Shown here: positions 34,836-44,635 of the stretch, piece after piece
How the letters are laid out: every line of letters starts with the position of its first letter
Position numbering within the stretch: the stretch's first letter is position 1
DNA from: an uncultured Holdemanella sp.
GTDB lineage: Bacteria > Bacillota_I > Bacilli_A > Erysipelotrichales > Erysipelotrichaceae
Length of the DNA stretch: 58,225 nt
Direction of reading: 5' to 3'
Assembly (NCBI RefSeq): GCF_934772795.1
Contig: NZ_CAKVMR010000006.1
Coordinates: 1-58,225, forward strand
Made by a program: the position numbers and the translations under genes
Notes under the pieces: model-generated
Seen by the model: the letters and a program-made list of their open reading frames with translations, nothing else
Database searches by the model: none
What the model was told of the DNA's origin: nothing

Positions 34836-36317
34836 TTACTTTGGATTGGCAAATACAATACCTCCATGCCTTCTTCTAAGTTCTGATAAGGTATAGGTGT
34901 TAGTTCGCCAGTCTGTTTTTGCTTCTTCAAACGTATTGGTTTTACCATCGTAGTTACCATCTTGGATTGTAATGTTTTCTTCATCAACTTTTAATACAAT
35001 ACCAACATGATTTTTTCCAATACCTGAAAAGACGGCTCCTGCTTTTGGTGTATCAGCTCTTTCAAATTTATCACGATGTGCAGCAAGCAATTCATCGACA
35101 CAATCCCATCCATTACCAGTAAAGCCTGGATCATAGCCATAGAGTTCATAGAATCTACCCCACGCAAACCATGTGCATTGGCCATATAAGCCAATTCTTG
35201 CATATGGATTTTTTGTTACCCATGCTTCCAGGTTATTGAAGTTTGGATTTGTTCCACCACGAAATGTGATTCCTACATACCGCATAACATGATCAACATA
35301 GAGTGGATCACCATATCCACTTACATGGAGTTCTTGTTTCTTATTGTCTGAAAAGAGTTGTGCATTGTATTTAGAATAACCACCAAAATTAGTAAGTGCC
35401 CACTCAATATAGCCATTTCCATAGTTATATCCTTGTAAAGCTAAATAGATATGTTCTGTATCCGATGGATCTTTGACATTGGCTTTTTTAATACAGTCCG
35501 AAATAGTCTTAACTCCTACTTCTATTGAATATTCAGCTTCTGCAATACCATTAGGAACTCTTGGATATTTGGTATTATATCCAGATTCACTAGCTTGCAT
35601 TGGATCATTTCCTTTGCCACCTGATTCTTGCATCATAATAGCTTGGATTAAAGAAACATAATCTTCAATATCATTTTCTTTAGCATATTTACGAATGGTA
35701 TTTTCATATGCAATGACTTCTTCACTCAAAGAAACAATTTCACTATTGGATCCACCATCTTGTGCTAGTACTCCAAAAGTACCGATAAATAAAACAAGTA
35801 CGAGTAATAAGATCATACCTGTACCAAATGAGAAGAGTGCACCAATACTGGATACACTCTCCTTGATTACCTTGTATGTTGTTTTAATAACTTTTGTTGT
35901 ATTTTGAACAACTGGTGTAGAAACAATCTTTTCACTTGTTTGTTTGACTTTAGAAGCATTCACTTTATTTACTACAGTCTGTTTTGCTTTGGAAATATAT
36001 GATACTTTTTGAGGATGAATCTCATTACGATTTGGTAATGGATTTTGTTTCTTGATTTTATGTTCATTTCTTTTTTCTTTAATGAACTTCGTTGTACGAT
36101 AACTCGATTCAATAAATGTTTGTTTTGCAGTTCTTTTTACTGAATTTGTAGCCTGTACATTTGCATTGGATGAAATACTCTCCTGGCGAGTATCATTATC
36201 CATATTGCGTGTGTGAAGTGTTTGCTGCTTAATAAAGTGTTTTATATTTGCCTTAGAATCTTTTGTTTTAATCATCTGCACTTTCTGTTTTGTCTTAATA
36301 TCTTTCAAATCAATCAA
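34836..36317 (-). CDS. Conjugal cell-wall hydrolase: lysozyme-like and CHAP domains
   Basis: 493 residues. A basic N-terminal cytoplasmic part of about 160 residues is followed by one membrane helix (near 165-187), a lysozyme-like transglycosylase domain (IQAIMMQESGGKGNDPMQASES), and a CHAP amidase/endopeptidase with QCTWFAWGR (near 377) and NHVGIVL (near 437). Such two-domain hydrolases open the peptidoglycan for the conjugation channel in Tn1549/CD1107-type elements. Confidence 0.9.
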   Translation of the reverse strand: MIDLKDIKTKQKVQMIKTKDSKANIKHFIKQQTLHTRNMDNDTRQESISSNANVQATNSVKRTAKQTFIESSYRTTKFIKEKRNEHKIKKQNPLPNRNEIHPQKVSYISKAKQTVVNKVNASKVKQTSEKIVSTPVVQNTTKVIKTTYKVIKESVSSIGALFSFGTGMILLLVLVLFIGTFGVLAQDGGSNSEIVSLSEEVIAYENTIRKYAKENDIEDYVSLIQAIMMQESGGKGNDPMQASESGYNTKYPRVPNGIAEAEYSIEVGVKTISDCIKKANVKDPSDTEHIYLALQGYNYGNGYIEWALTNFGGYSKYNAQLFSDNKKQELHVSGYGDPLYVDHVMRYVGITFRGGTNPNFNNLEAWVTKNPYARIGLYGQCTWFAWGRFYELYGYDPGFTGNGWDCVDELLAAHRDKFERADTPKAGAVFSGIGKNHVGIVLKVDEENITIQDGNYDGKTNTFEEAKTDWRTNTYTLSELRRRHGGIVFANPK

Positions 36318-36449
36318 CTCCTTTGTATGTAAAAGAAAAAATTCGTTTTATCGTTATAATCAAATAGTGTTTCTATGATTTGGCTTTATATTAAATTGGT
36401 AACGTGAGATAATCCTTTTAGTAATATTTGTTTAGAAAGAAGGAAACTA

Positions 36450-36695
36450 ATGAGAAATAAGATTCCTGTTCATATGTGTCCAGTATGTGGAAAATATAGG
36501 TTTACTGGTTATGGATCTTTTGACATTTGTAAATTTTGTGGTTGGGAAGATGATGATCTAATGGAAGATAATCCAGATTATTCAGGAGGTGCTAATGATT
36601 TAAGCCTAAATGATTTTCGAAAAGAATATCAAAAAAAGATTCAAGAAAACCCAAATTACAAATGGATAATTGAAGTGGATAAAAAAAGGAAGTGA
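36450..36695 (+). CDS. CPCC-type cysteine-rich protein
   Basis: An 81-residue protein with MCPVCGKYRF and ICKFCGWEDD, which form a zinc-ribbon typical of the Cys_rich_CPCC family. Asp/Glu-rich centre and basic C-terminus. AGAAGGAAAC precedes the ATG. It lies on the opposite strand to the conjugation genes and looks like a small cargo gene; the family often occurs as an immunity-like partner. Confidence 0.75.
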   Translation: MRNKIPVHMCPVCGKYRFTGYGSFDICKFCGWEDDDLMEDNPDYSGGANDLSLNDFRKEYQKKIQENPNYKWIIEVDKKRK

Positions 36696-36781
36696 CTTTT
36701 ATTTTCTGATATATGAAAATGTAGGATTTTCACCTACTTGAAATCATCAGATCCCTATAAGAAAAGGAAATTTAACGTAAA

Positions 36782-37153
36782 ATGAGAATTAACGAATACA
36801 ACAGTTTAGATGAATTTATTGATGAATACTACAAAGGTGTAGAAATGCCTTGGCAAAGTTCTGATGGGAAAAGAAGATATATGGGAATTGAATTTTCTTA
36901 TAAAGGTGTTTACTACCGAATGTGTAGAGAGCCTGGTGAAGATGATGAAATGCCTAAATTACCAGATGGAAGAATTGGCCGCTATGATGTGATGATTTGC
37001 CATTGGGCTATGCCTGAATTTAAAGATGACGATTTCATTCTTATAGGCTGGTATTCAGATTTAAATGATGTCTTAGAAAACTGTATTATAGATGGTAGAA
37101 AATTCAAAGATGTAATCATGGATGATTCTACTAAAATTGAAGGAAAAGATTAA
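36782..37153 (+). CDS. Hypothetical acidic protein
   Basis: A 123-residue soluble protein with several Trp/Tyr and acidic runs; AAAGGAAA lies upstream of the ATG. No family recognised. It is paired with the CPCC gene and convergent with the next gene, so it is probably cargo. Confidence 0.6.
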   Translation: MRINEYNSLDEFIDEYYKGVEMPWQSSDGKRRYMGIEFSYKGVYYRMCREPGEDDEMPKLPDGRIGRYDVMICHWAMPEFKDDDFILIGWYSDLNDVLENCIIDGRKFKDVIMDDSTKIEGKD

Positions 37154-37163
37154 TTATAAAGTC

Positions 37164-37198
37164 AAAGACTCACTGAGAAAATAGCTCAATGAGTCTTT
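37164..37198. terminator. Bidirectional terminator
   Basis: AAAGACTCA / TGAGTCTTT with an inner TGAG/CTCA stem, between the convergent genes at 36782-37153 and 37186-37761. Confidence 0.75.
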
Positions 37199-37761
37199 TG
37201 TTTATCATGTTGAATTTTAATAAATTCAGTTTCCACACTTACTTCTATACCCTTTATCCATTGGTCTAAGAAATAATCATTTCTTTTTGGAAATTCAGAT
37301 AATAAATCATGGCCACGTTTGATTTCAATTTCTTCCGAAAACGCAGTATTATCTTTCTCAAAGTATATATCACAATTTTCTAAATGAAATACAATAGCTC
37401 TTGTTAGCCATAAATCACATTCTTGATCATTGATATTTACCGTTTGATGCTCATTTACTAAAGTAATGCTATTTATGTTTTGATTGATTGAGGTATCAAT
37501 TTGTTCTGTATTTTCAAAAACTGAATGAATTTCTGAATCGTTTACTTCTTTAATATTCCATAATGCAACATCATCTATTGAATCAAAATATTGAAATGCA
37601 GTCTGTTCATTCTTTAATTCAAATACTTTTTTACCAATGTATAATCCAACAATACCAGTAACAGTATTTGTGAATACAAATGGATCACATTTATATTTAT
37701 TGAATTGTTTACCAATCATTTTTTTGAAGATCTCTTCATCTAAGCGTAAATCTCTTATCAT
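37186..37761 (-). CDS. Hypothetical protein
   Basis: 191 residues from ATG 37761 (MIRDLRL), preferred because GGAGC lies upstream and the longer frame would add an unlikely N-terminus. Acidic, soluble, no recognised family. It sits alone between the VirB4 gene and the cargo genes. Confidence 0.55.
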   Translation of the reverse strand: MIRDLRLDEEIFKKMIGKQFNKYKCDPFVFTNTVTGIVGLYIGKKVFELKNEQTAFQYFDSIDDVALWNIKEVNDSEIHSVFENTEQIDTSINQNINSITLVNEHQTVNINDQECDLWLTRAIVFHLENCDIYFEKDNTAFSEEIEIKRGHDLLSEFPKRNDYFLDQWIKGIEVSVETEFIKIQHDKQKTH

Positions 37762-37866
37762 CTTTGAATCAGCTCCATTTCTAATATTATCATTTAAAAC
37801 GATTATACCTAAGCAGATTGTAGCATAGCAGTATTTTAAAAGCACTGAATTTAGAAATTGCTTGAA

Positions 37867-40197
37867 CTATGCCATCTTTTTATCACCAGGCTTTGTTGTG
37901 TTCAAATCATATAGTAATCCTTTAGGCATTTTATTTACAAATGGAACTATTGAACCACCATATTTGATTAATCCACACCCTGTTGGTGCATTAGTAATAT
38001 AGCTCATTTGTTCATCTGAAATGTTTAGTAGTTTGGCTAAATCTTCTCTGTCATTGGCAGATTGATTCAACATGACAATGAATTCAGAATTGGATAACAT
38101 ACTTGTTCCTTGTTGAGAAGAAAGAAGATATTTAACATTTTGTGTAATACCCGTTGGATAGGCATCTCTTTTACGAAATTGTCTCCATGCAGAGGCAAAG
38201 AAGGTTGCACTTTCTTCATTTTCAAAGATAACGTGAATCTCATCAATAAAGACATGGGTACGCTTGCCTTTACGCCAGTTTTCATTAACTCTATTAATAA
38301 TCGCATCAGTGATGACAAGTAATCCCATCGTCTTTAATTGTTTACCTAAATTAAAGATGTTGAAAGATAGGATTCTAGATTTGATATCTACATTGGTTTC
38401 ATGGGCAAAAATGTTTAAGGATCCATTTGTAAATAATTCAAGTTTAATGGCTAGTGATTTGGCTTCTGGTTCACTTTGTTCTAATAGTTTGTTATATAAA
38501 TGCTTTAATGTTGGAATATAGTTATTTTTTATGGCGTCTTGATAAACCAAAGATACACAACGATCGATAATAGAACGATCAATAGGGGATATACCACCAT
38601 GATTTGTATCTAACTGTTCAAATAAAGACATGATAAATTGAGATTTATCCGCAATCGCATTACCACTATCTCCATATCCTTCTGACATATCCATGGCATT
38701 AATATAATCTTTACTGTTCGTTCCAATGCGAATGATCTGTCCTTTCATCGCTTTAATGATTGGATCATATTCACCTTCTGGGTCTGCAATAATAATATCG
38801 TCATTCGTAGATAGAATTAAGAATTCAATTTCTTCTTTTGTAAGAAAAGATTTACCTGATCCAGGAATACCCAACACAAAAGAATTTGGATTTTGTAATA
38901 AAGCTTTGTTACAAAGAATCGGATTGTTGGTAATGGCATTCTGTCCATACCAAATACCACCTTTCTGCATGATTTCATGGGCTCTAAAGGGAATAAATAC
39001 AGCAGCACTTTCTGTAAGCAGGGTACGAGTGATATTGAGTTTGTTGACTCCAATAGGAAGAGCTGTTTGTAGACCATCCAGTTGTCTTTTCGAAAAGTAT
39101 AATGTTTCAAGTTCACAAACATATTTACGAGCAACAGCTTTTAATGTTTCCGTATCTTTATCGAGTTCTTCTAAAGAATCAGCAAGGTGTACAACTGTAA
39201 TATTACAAAGCATCATTCTTTGATCTCGTATAATTAAATCATCCAAGAATTCTTTACATTCCTTACGTTGAAGTTCCATATCATAAGGGATAATGGCTGA
39301 AAAGTTATTATTTCGATTTTGTTTCATTTGCCAATCCGTTATGTTCTTTTCAACACCCAAGAATTTATTTTCTACTTCACGAACAGCTTCATCTGTAGGA
39401 ATCGTAATAATGTCCATGGAATACATCAAGTTCTTATTTAAATCGCAAAGTTCGGATACAAACTCGTCTTTTAAAAAGCCTGGATAATTACTTAGATAAA
39501 GGACTCTTCCATATTTACCATCAAATTCAAAATATTTGTTATGGTATTTACTCATTCTGGGTGTAATCAAATCTTTAAAAGAATGACCTTTCTTAGCCAA
39601 ATCATTCATATCTAGAGAAAACTCTTCCGTTTCACTACGATAAAAATCATGAAGCATTTTTAATCGTTCTTCTGCATTTAATTCGATACAAGAAGAGCCA
39701 AGACGTGCAAACAGGGTAGAGAATTCAGTGGTGATTCTAGAAAAGGTAAATCTTGCTTCTTCTATACTGTTTTTAAAAATTGTTACCGTAATATATTTTT
39801 CTTGAACAATATCATCACTTTCGGACAATTTAGCTAAAAGCATATTATTGTATTCTTCACGATATGGATCTAAGCTATCTTGTTTTAATGGAATTAATAT
39901 ATCTTCTTTAAACTTCTTGATGTCCACTTTTCGATTGTTGATAGTTATCTTTGTCATGACAGAAGAATCAAATGAATTTAGCAAATCACTATAACTTAAA
40001 AACAAATTGTTTTTATCTTCACCAGACGCAATCTTATAATTGATATCCAAGAATCTATAACTCTTTGTATATTTATTACCAGAACGAAAAATACCATCCT
40101 TATAGATTATATCTACGGGGATGGTATCCTGAACAGTTCTAGGCACTCTTGTTTTTTCTTTGTTGAGCTTTTTCAATCTTTCGTAGCTTTTTATCAT
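37867..40197 (-). CDS. VirB4-type conjugation ATPase
   Basis: 776 residues from ATG 40197 (AAAGGAG upstream). It has Walker A GIPGSGKSF (near 440) and Walker B VFIDEIHVIF (near 649), plus the N-terminal substrate-like domain of TraE/VirB4 proteins. It powers the type IV secretion channel. It overlaps the PrgI gene by 59 nt, as is common in this element class. Confidence 0.9.
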   Translation of the reverse strand: MIKSYERLKKLNKEKTRVPRTVQDTIPVDIIYKDGIFRSGNKYTKSYRFLDINYKIASGEDKNNLFLSYSDLLNSFDSSVMTKITINNRKVDIKKFKEDILIPLKQDSLDPYREEYNNMLLAKLSESDDIVQEKYITVTIFKNSIEEARFTFSRITTEFSTLFARLGSSCIELNAEERLKMLHDFYRSETEEFSLDMNDLAKKGHSFKDLITPRMSKYHNKYFEFDGKYGRVLYLSNYPGFLKDEFVSELCDLNKNLMYSMDIITIPTDEAVREVENKFLGVEKNITDWQMKQNRNNNFSAIIPYDMELQRKECKEFLDDLIIRDQRMMLCNITVVHLADSLEELDKDTETLKAVARKYVCELETLYFSKRQLDGLQTALPIGVNKLNITRTLLTESAAVFIPFRAHEIMQKGGIWYGQNAITNNPILCNKALLQNPNSFVLGIPGSGKSFLTKEEIEFLILSTNDDIIIADPEGEYDPIIKAMKGQIIRIGTNSKDYINAMDMSEGYGDSGNAIADKSQFIMSLFEQLDTNHGGISPIDRSIIDRCVSLVYQDAIKNNYIPTLKHLYNKLLEQSEPEAKSLAIKLELFTNGSLNIFAHETNVDIKSRILSFNIFNLGKQLKTMGLLVITDAIINRVNENWRKGKRTHVFIDEIHVIFENEESATFFASAWRQFRKRDAYPTGITQNVKYLLSSQQGTSMLSNSEFIVMLNQSANDREDLAKLLNISDEQMSYITNAPTGCGLIKYGGSIVPFVNKMPKGLLYDLNTTKPGDKKMA

Positions 40198-40567
40198 GTA
40201 CAATCGACTCCTTTCTAGATTGTTTAATAACTGGCTCCAATATTTCGTAATAAAGATTAAAAGGGGCATTAATCAAATTTCTTGTAGACAAAGCAAAAGA
40301 AGATATTGCCATCTTCACAATATCTTCTGTATACATCCCTTGAAATTTGATAAATCCAAATGCTGCAAATGGTGCAGCTCCAAGCATACATAGCCAACTA
40401 GTCACTTCTGTACCAAATCTTTCTTTGAATAAAAAATACAAACCACACGCAATAGCGCAGGCAATGATAGAAAAGATACTTTGTCGAAGTGACAATCCAA
40501 AGAAGATACTTTCCGTATAATCACGTATTTCCTTGTTAATCTTGATTTCAAAATTAGATTTCATCAT
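40139..40567 (-). CDS. PrgI family conjugation membrane protein
   Basis: 142 residues with two adjacent membrane segments (about 31-50 and 57-76), and the PrgI-like segments KEIRDYTESIFFGLSLRQ and GFIKFQGMYTEDI. The C-terminus is basic. PrgI proteins are VirB3-like partners of VirB4 in Gram-positive conjugation. GAGG precedes the ATG. Confidence 0.85.
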   Translation of the reverse strand: MMKSNFEIKINKEIRDYTESIFFGLSLRQSIFSIIACAIACGLYFLFKERFGTEVTSWLCMLGAAPFAAFGFIKFQGMYTEDIVKMAISSFALSTRNLINAPFNLYYEILEPVIKQSRKESIVHDKKLRKIEKAQQRKNKSA

Positions 40568-40787
40568 CTAAATCCTCATGAATGACATCTAGTGGAATAG
40601 AAGATGCAAATAAGATATTATCGACCGGAATAACCATCTTTCCACCATCACGACGAACAATGATTTTATCCTTTTCATGTTCCACTTTGTACATCAATTT
40701 TTCTGTTAATGGTAAAGTTGAAGATTCAACAATATCTAATGAATCTCCTGTTTTTAATACAACTTTATTTAATATATAATCTTTCAT
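40554..40787 (-). CDS. Small conjugation-operon protein
   Basis: 77 residues from ATG 40787 (AAAGGAA upstream). Beta-rich, acidic, no family recognised. It overlaps PrgI by 14 nt and is likely part of the same operon. Confidence 0.6.
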   Translation of the reverse strand: MKDYILNKVVLKTGDSLDIVESSTLPLTEKLMYKVEHEKDKIIVRRDGGKMVIPVDNILFASSIPLDVIHEDLDDEI

Positions 40788-40823
40788 TTTGTGTTCCTTT
40801 CTTGCCAAAAAGGCATAATAAAA

Positions 40824-40849
40824 GCAGGAACAATATGCTCCTGCAGTAG
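40824..40849 (-). terminator. Terminator of the toxin-antitoxin operon
   Basis: GCAGGA / TCCTGC hairpin, followed on the minus strand by TTTTATTATG, right after the toxin gene. Confidence 0.7.
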
Positions 40850-40852
40850 TAA

Positions 40853-41155
40853 TTAAAATAGTAATGATAAGTAATCCTGCCTTGAGTCAAGTATTCTAAT
40901 AATTTCAATATTCTCTTCATTGACATTATAGAATACAAGTTGCTTAGATACGATTAAATAGCGAAATGGTGTATCTATGTCGAAACGATCTGACATTTTA
41001 GGACCTAGATAAGGATTATCTTTTAATAATGAAATTGTATCTACAATATTGTTTTTAAGTTTTTTTGCGGCTTGATCGTTATGAAACTGATTAATAATAT
41101 AATTTTCGGTATTAAGAAGATCATCAATTGCTGATTTTTTATAAATAATCTTCAT
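40853..41155 (-). CDS. RelE/ParE family toxin
   Basis: 100 residues. The pattern IIYKKSAIDDLLNTENYI, then PYLGPKM, FRYLIVSKQLVFYNV and ILDSRQDYLSLLF is typical of the ParE/RelE fold, including the C-terminal strand. Its ATG overlaps the end of the antitoxin gene. The pair would stabilise the element after transfer. Confidence 0.85.
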   Translation of the reverse strand: MKIIYKKSAIDDLLNTENYIINQFHNDQAAKKLKNNIVDTISLLKDNPYLGPKMSDRFDIDTPFRYLIVSKQLVFYNVNEENIEIIRILDSRQDYLSLLF

Positions 41156-41156
41156 T

Positions 41157-41453
41157 TTACAAACCCAACATTTTTTTGGCTTCTTCTTCTGAATAAGATT
41201 CAGTACAATTCATACCAATTTCCAATTCTTTCATTAATTTAGATAAAGCTTTTGCTTTCATCTTTTCAGCATTATCTTCGGTCACAGGAAATGGGAAACC
41301 ACCTGTATTTAATACTTGCTGAAAAAATACATTTACGGCATCCGTTAGAGTTAAACCGTTTTTCGCAAAAACTTCTTCTAATTCATTCTTGATTTCTGAG
41401 TTCATGCGAATTCTAAATACATCATCTTTTTGAGCATTGATTACGTTACGCAT
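41157..41453 (-). CDS. RelB/DinJ family antitoxin
   Basis: 98 residues from ATG 41453 (AAAGGAAG upstream). The N-terminal ribbon-helix-helix (FRIRMNSEIKNELEEVFAKN, LTLTDAVNVFF) is that of RelB/DinJ antitoxins. It is first in the toxin-antitoxin pair and interrupts the run of conjugation genes. Confidence 0.85.
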   Translation of the reverse strand: MRNVINAQKDDVFRIRMNSEIKNELEEVFAKNGLTLTDAVNVFFQQVLNTGGFPFPVTEDNAEKMKAKALSKLMKELEIGMNCTESYSEEEAKKMLGL

Positions 41454-41532
41454 AATTAACACTTCCTTTCGTATATATTATAATCAGCTTTTTACAAAAT
41501 ATCAACAAATGTGGTAACTGAGTAGCTACATA

Positions 41533-42363
41533 TTATAGCCCCATCATTTCTTTAACGATTCGATCTGACATCTTGATTGTTCCTACAAGAACTAACATAT
41601 TGAATATTAATTCACCAATATAACTCCATACCATAGATACACTAGATGCTGTTGAATCCACTACTGGTGGACTTGATGCAAAGGCAGAGAAGATTATACA
41701 GGCAAGGACTATGATGGCTCCTTCTAAACATACTCCTGCATAGCTTTTAATAAATGTAAAAGCTGTATTTTGTGTGCTTTCTCCTGCAGCAGCTGCAAGT
41801 GGAATGGGTGATATAGCTGTATACATGTAAAGCTTAAAGAATCTTCCATAAACAGTTAATATCATCACAAAAGATAGTATTGTGATAAATATAGATCCTA
41901 ATAATGTAACTGCCCAAAGTGGAATAGATTCTAAAAATCCTGTATTACTAACTGCATCTACAATTTCTTGTGGAATCACTGTTTCGTTAGATACTCCAAG
42001 TCCAACAGTTTCTGTAATCGATTGGATAATTCCTTGTACGATTTCAAATATTTTTGCCATTAGTTCCATTCCATAAAGTACTAAGGTTCTTGCGATGATA
42101 AATCTAAGAAATAGTTTGAAGGCTTGTTCTGGTCGTTTAACATCCTGCCAGCTTGTGCAGGTTCGTATTAATCCCCATACAAAGAAAAGTACAAGAAGGG
42201 CAAGTCCAATTGCTTGTAGGCCTTCATGTACTTTCACAATGATTTTCCATATATCTCCACCTTTAAATGACTCTGGTGATTCAGTTAGCAACAACCATAT
42301 TTCAGCAAGCTTAGAATTCCAGGTATTGATTGCACTTGTTAGGTTATCGATGATTCCATCCAT
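41533..42363 (-). CDS. VirB6/TrbL-like conjugation membrane protein
   Basis: 276 residues with six or more hydrophobic segments spread over residues 50-270 and a short soluble N-terminus. This matches the CD1112-type VirB6-like channel protein. It begins 4 nt after the Maff2 gene ends. Confidence 0.85.
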   Translation of the reverse strand: MDGIIDNLTSAINTWNSKLAEIWLLLTESPESFKGGDIWKIIVKVHEGLQAIGLALLVLFFVWGLIRTCTSWQDVKRPEQAFKLFLRFIIARTLVLYGMELMAKIFEIVQGIIQSITETVGLGVSNETVIPQEIVDAVSNTGFLESIPLWAVTLLGSIFITILSFVMILTVYGRFFKLYMYTAISPIPLAAAAGESTQNTAFTFIKSYAGVCLEGAIIVLACIIFSAFASSPPVVDSTASSVSMVWSYIGELIFNMLVLVGTIKMSDRIVKEMMGL

Positions 42364-42366
42364 ATA

Positions 42367-42672
42367 TTAACCTACAATAATATTCAAAATCTCTTTAGCA
42401 AAGGTAATTACAATACCACCAGCTACTGTCATAAATCCATTGGCTCTCTGGCTTGGATCATGGCTTTTTAAAGATAAACCAACCTGTACGATTCCAAAGC
42501 CCAATAGAATCATTCCAATAGCTCGAATAAGTCCGAACATAAAATCACTGAAGTTATTCACTACAGTGACTGGATCATTAGCTGCATAAATAGGTGTGGT
42601 AAAGTTAGTAATCAGTATTAATGCCATATAGGCAAAGAGTAAAGCTTTTCTAATTGTTTTTACTTTCTTCAT
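42367..42672 (-). CDS. Maff2 family conjugation protein
   Basis: 101 residues from ATG 42672 (AAAGGAG, 10 nt upstream). A signal-like helix is followed by two membrane segments, with LKSHDPSQRANGFMTVAGG between them. That is the Maff2/VirB2-like pattern always found between coupling protein and VirB6 in Tn1549-like elements. Confidence 0.85.
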   Translation of the reverse strand: MKKVKTIRKALLFAYMALILITNFTTPIYAANDPVTVVNNFSDFMFGLIRAIGMILLGFGIVQVGLSLKSHDPSQRANGFMTVAGGIVITFAKEILNIIVG

Positions 42673-44437
42673 TTTTCTCAATCTCCTTTAAATAGTTTTC
42701 TACTTCTTCTTGATCTAACAATTCATATTCATTATCAGTCAAAAGAATATTTTGCCAATCATCAATGAAATGATGTACTTGACCATGAATATAAGGTTCT
42801 CGTCCTCCATCTAATGTTTGTTTGATATTTGGATGTTTCAACAAATCATATTTTTTATCTTTGATTGGCCTTTCACCCTTAATAAAAAGAAGCCCGTAAT
42901 TGTTATCCAACAATCGAACTTCATCCGCTGTTAATAATTCTCTTCCTGTCTGTTGATAGTTGGTTGAATAATTACCACTTCTTCCTGAAGATTTACCAAA
43001 GGTATTGGTATCTAAAGTTTCTTTTCCAAGTAATTCACTGATATACTTATGTGTGCTTTGTTCATTACCACCTAGGTAATACGTTTCATCACAGTTACCT
43101 AAAATGGATTCCCAGCTATCCTTGTATAAAGCTTTGATCTGAGCTAGGTTCTGTAAAATAATGGATACAAAGATCTGTCTTGAACGCATCGTTGAAAGAA
43201 GTTTATCAAATTCATCTGGTAGGGCAACATTGGCAAATTCATCCATTAAGAAATGTACGGGTATTGGTAGTTCTCCACCATGCACATAATCCGCCTGGTA
43301 ATAAAGCATTTGAAACAACTGGGTGTACAACATTCCAACTACAAAATTGAATGTGGAATCGTTGTCTGGAATAATCGCAAATAAAGCCGTTTTTCTTTCT
43401 CCAATCTGTTCTAATTCCATCTCGTCATATTTGGTTAATGATGCAAGTTCTTCCAAATTAAAAGCAGCAAGTCTTACACCAACCGAAATCAGAATCGATT
43501 TGGCGGTTTTACCTGCTGCCTGTTTATATATTTTGTATTGTTTTAAAGCTAATGAATTAGAATCTATCATTTCTAGTCTTTTAAATAACTCATCCAATGG
43601 ACTTTCGTAGTCTTCTTCATCTTCTTTGACTTCTGCATAATTGAGCATTTCCATGACCATTGTAAAATTCTGTTCATCTTCTGGTGCATAATGGTACAGA
43701 TATAACATCAGCGCTTCCAATAGTGCTGTTTCACTCTTTTCCCAGAATGGATCATTGGTAGAAGAACCTTTAGGTGTTGTATTACGGATCAAGTTGGTAA
43801 TTAATTTAAGTACATCCTTATCACTTTGAATATAATGGAATGGATTATATCCAAGAGATTTAGACATATCAATCAAGTCAATGACTTTAATGACATAACA
43901 ATTCTCTTCTAATAGATGACCAACACTTCGAATGATTTCACCTTTGGGATCCAATACAACAAAACTTGTATTACACTGCATGATGTTTGGTTTTGCATAA
44001 AATCTTGTCTTTCCAGCACCAGAGCCACCAATCACAACTGTATTTAAGTTTCGACGATGTTTTTTACCATCTAACCCCATTCGTACATTTTGTGAAAAGA
44101 CTTTGTTAGCAAAGTAATCTTTATTCGCGTATTTCTTACAAACAGTATTGGGATTTGCCCATTTAGCTGATCCGTATTCTTCAGTTCTTCTATAGTTTTT
44201 AGATGAAGATAAATACATCCCAACACCTAATACATAGATTATCAGAAAGATACCAATCGTTTTTAATGTTGAATTCGTCCATTGAATTTGAAATGGATGA
44301 TTTAAAGCTTCATTAAGATATGGAATTGCATTGATTAATCCTTTATCCATGTAGGGTGCAATAAGCAATGCAAACCAAATTGTTGGTATTAGTAATAAGC
44401 CTAGAAACACATATTCATCTTTTTTAGCATCTCTCAT
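42650..44437 (-). CDS. VirD4/TraG-type coupling protein
   Basis: 595 residues. Two N-terminal membrane helices (about 10-28 and 62-80), Walker A GGSGAGKTR (near 134), Walker B FLMDEFANV (near 400), and an acidic C-terminal tail. It recruits the relaxosome to the secretion channel. It overlaps both neighbours. Confidence 0.92.
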   Translation of the reverse strand: MRDAKKDEYVFLGLLLIPTIWFALLIAPYMDKGLINAIPYLNEALNHPFQIQWTNSTLKTIGIFLIIYVLGVGMYLSSSKNYRRTEEYGSAKWANPNTVCKKYANKDYFANKVFSQNVRMGLDGKKHRRNLNTVVIGGSGAGKTRFYAKPNIMQCNTSFVVLDPKGEIIRSVGHLLEENCYVIKVIDLIDMSKSLGYNPFHYIQSDKDVLKLITNLIRNTTPKGSSTNDPFWEKSETALLEALMLYLYHYAPEDEQNFTMVMEMLNYAEVKEDEEDYESPLDELFKRLEMIDSNSLALKQYKIYKQAAGKTAKSILISVGVRLAAFNLEELASLTKYDEMELEQIGERKTALFAIIPDNDSTFNFVVGMLYTQLFQMLYYQADYVHGGELPIPVHFLMDEFANVALPDEFDKLLSTMRSRQIFVSIILQNLAQIKALYKDSWESILGNCDETYYLGGNEQSTHKYISELLGKETLDTNTFGKSSGRSGNYSTNYQQTGRELLTADEVRLLDNNYGLLFIKGERPIKDKKYDLLKHPNIKQTLDGGREPYIHGQVHHFIDDWQNILLTDNEYELLDQEEVENYLKEIEKNEESKNN

Positions 44438-44630
44438 AATGATCTTTTATAGAAGGTGGATTTGCATCACAAACTTTGACAATCAATGAATCTAGAAAGT
44501 CATAGTTTTTATGTGCCATACGTTGTTTATCTCTTAAATCGGCAAGAGCACGAACAATAATTCTTCTTTCTGTATCATCAACCTGAATTTCAATCATTTC
44601 TTCATTTTGTTTTTTAAACCAGTTACGCAT
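44424..44630 (-). CDS. Small conjugation-operon protein upstream of VirD4
   Basis: A 68-residue charged protein, probably helical, that overlaps the coupling-protein gene by 14 nt. Similar small genes sit between pcfB-like and virD4-like genes in related elements. Function unknown. Confidence 0.65.
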   Translation of the reverse strand: MRNWFKKQNEEMIEIQVDDTERRIIVRALADLRDKQRMAHKNYDFLDSLIVKVCDANPPSIKDHYERC

Positions 44631-44635
44631 ACTTG

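Noticed and set aside
38726..39223. 165-codon plus-strand frame inside the VirB4 gene
   Set aside because: Shadow of a strong coding sequence with clear ATPase motifs on the other strand.
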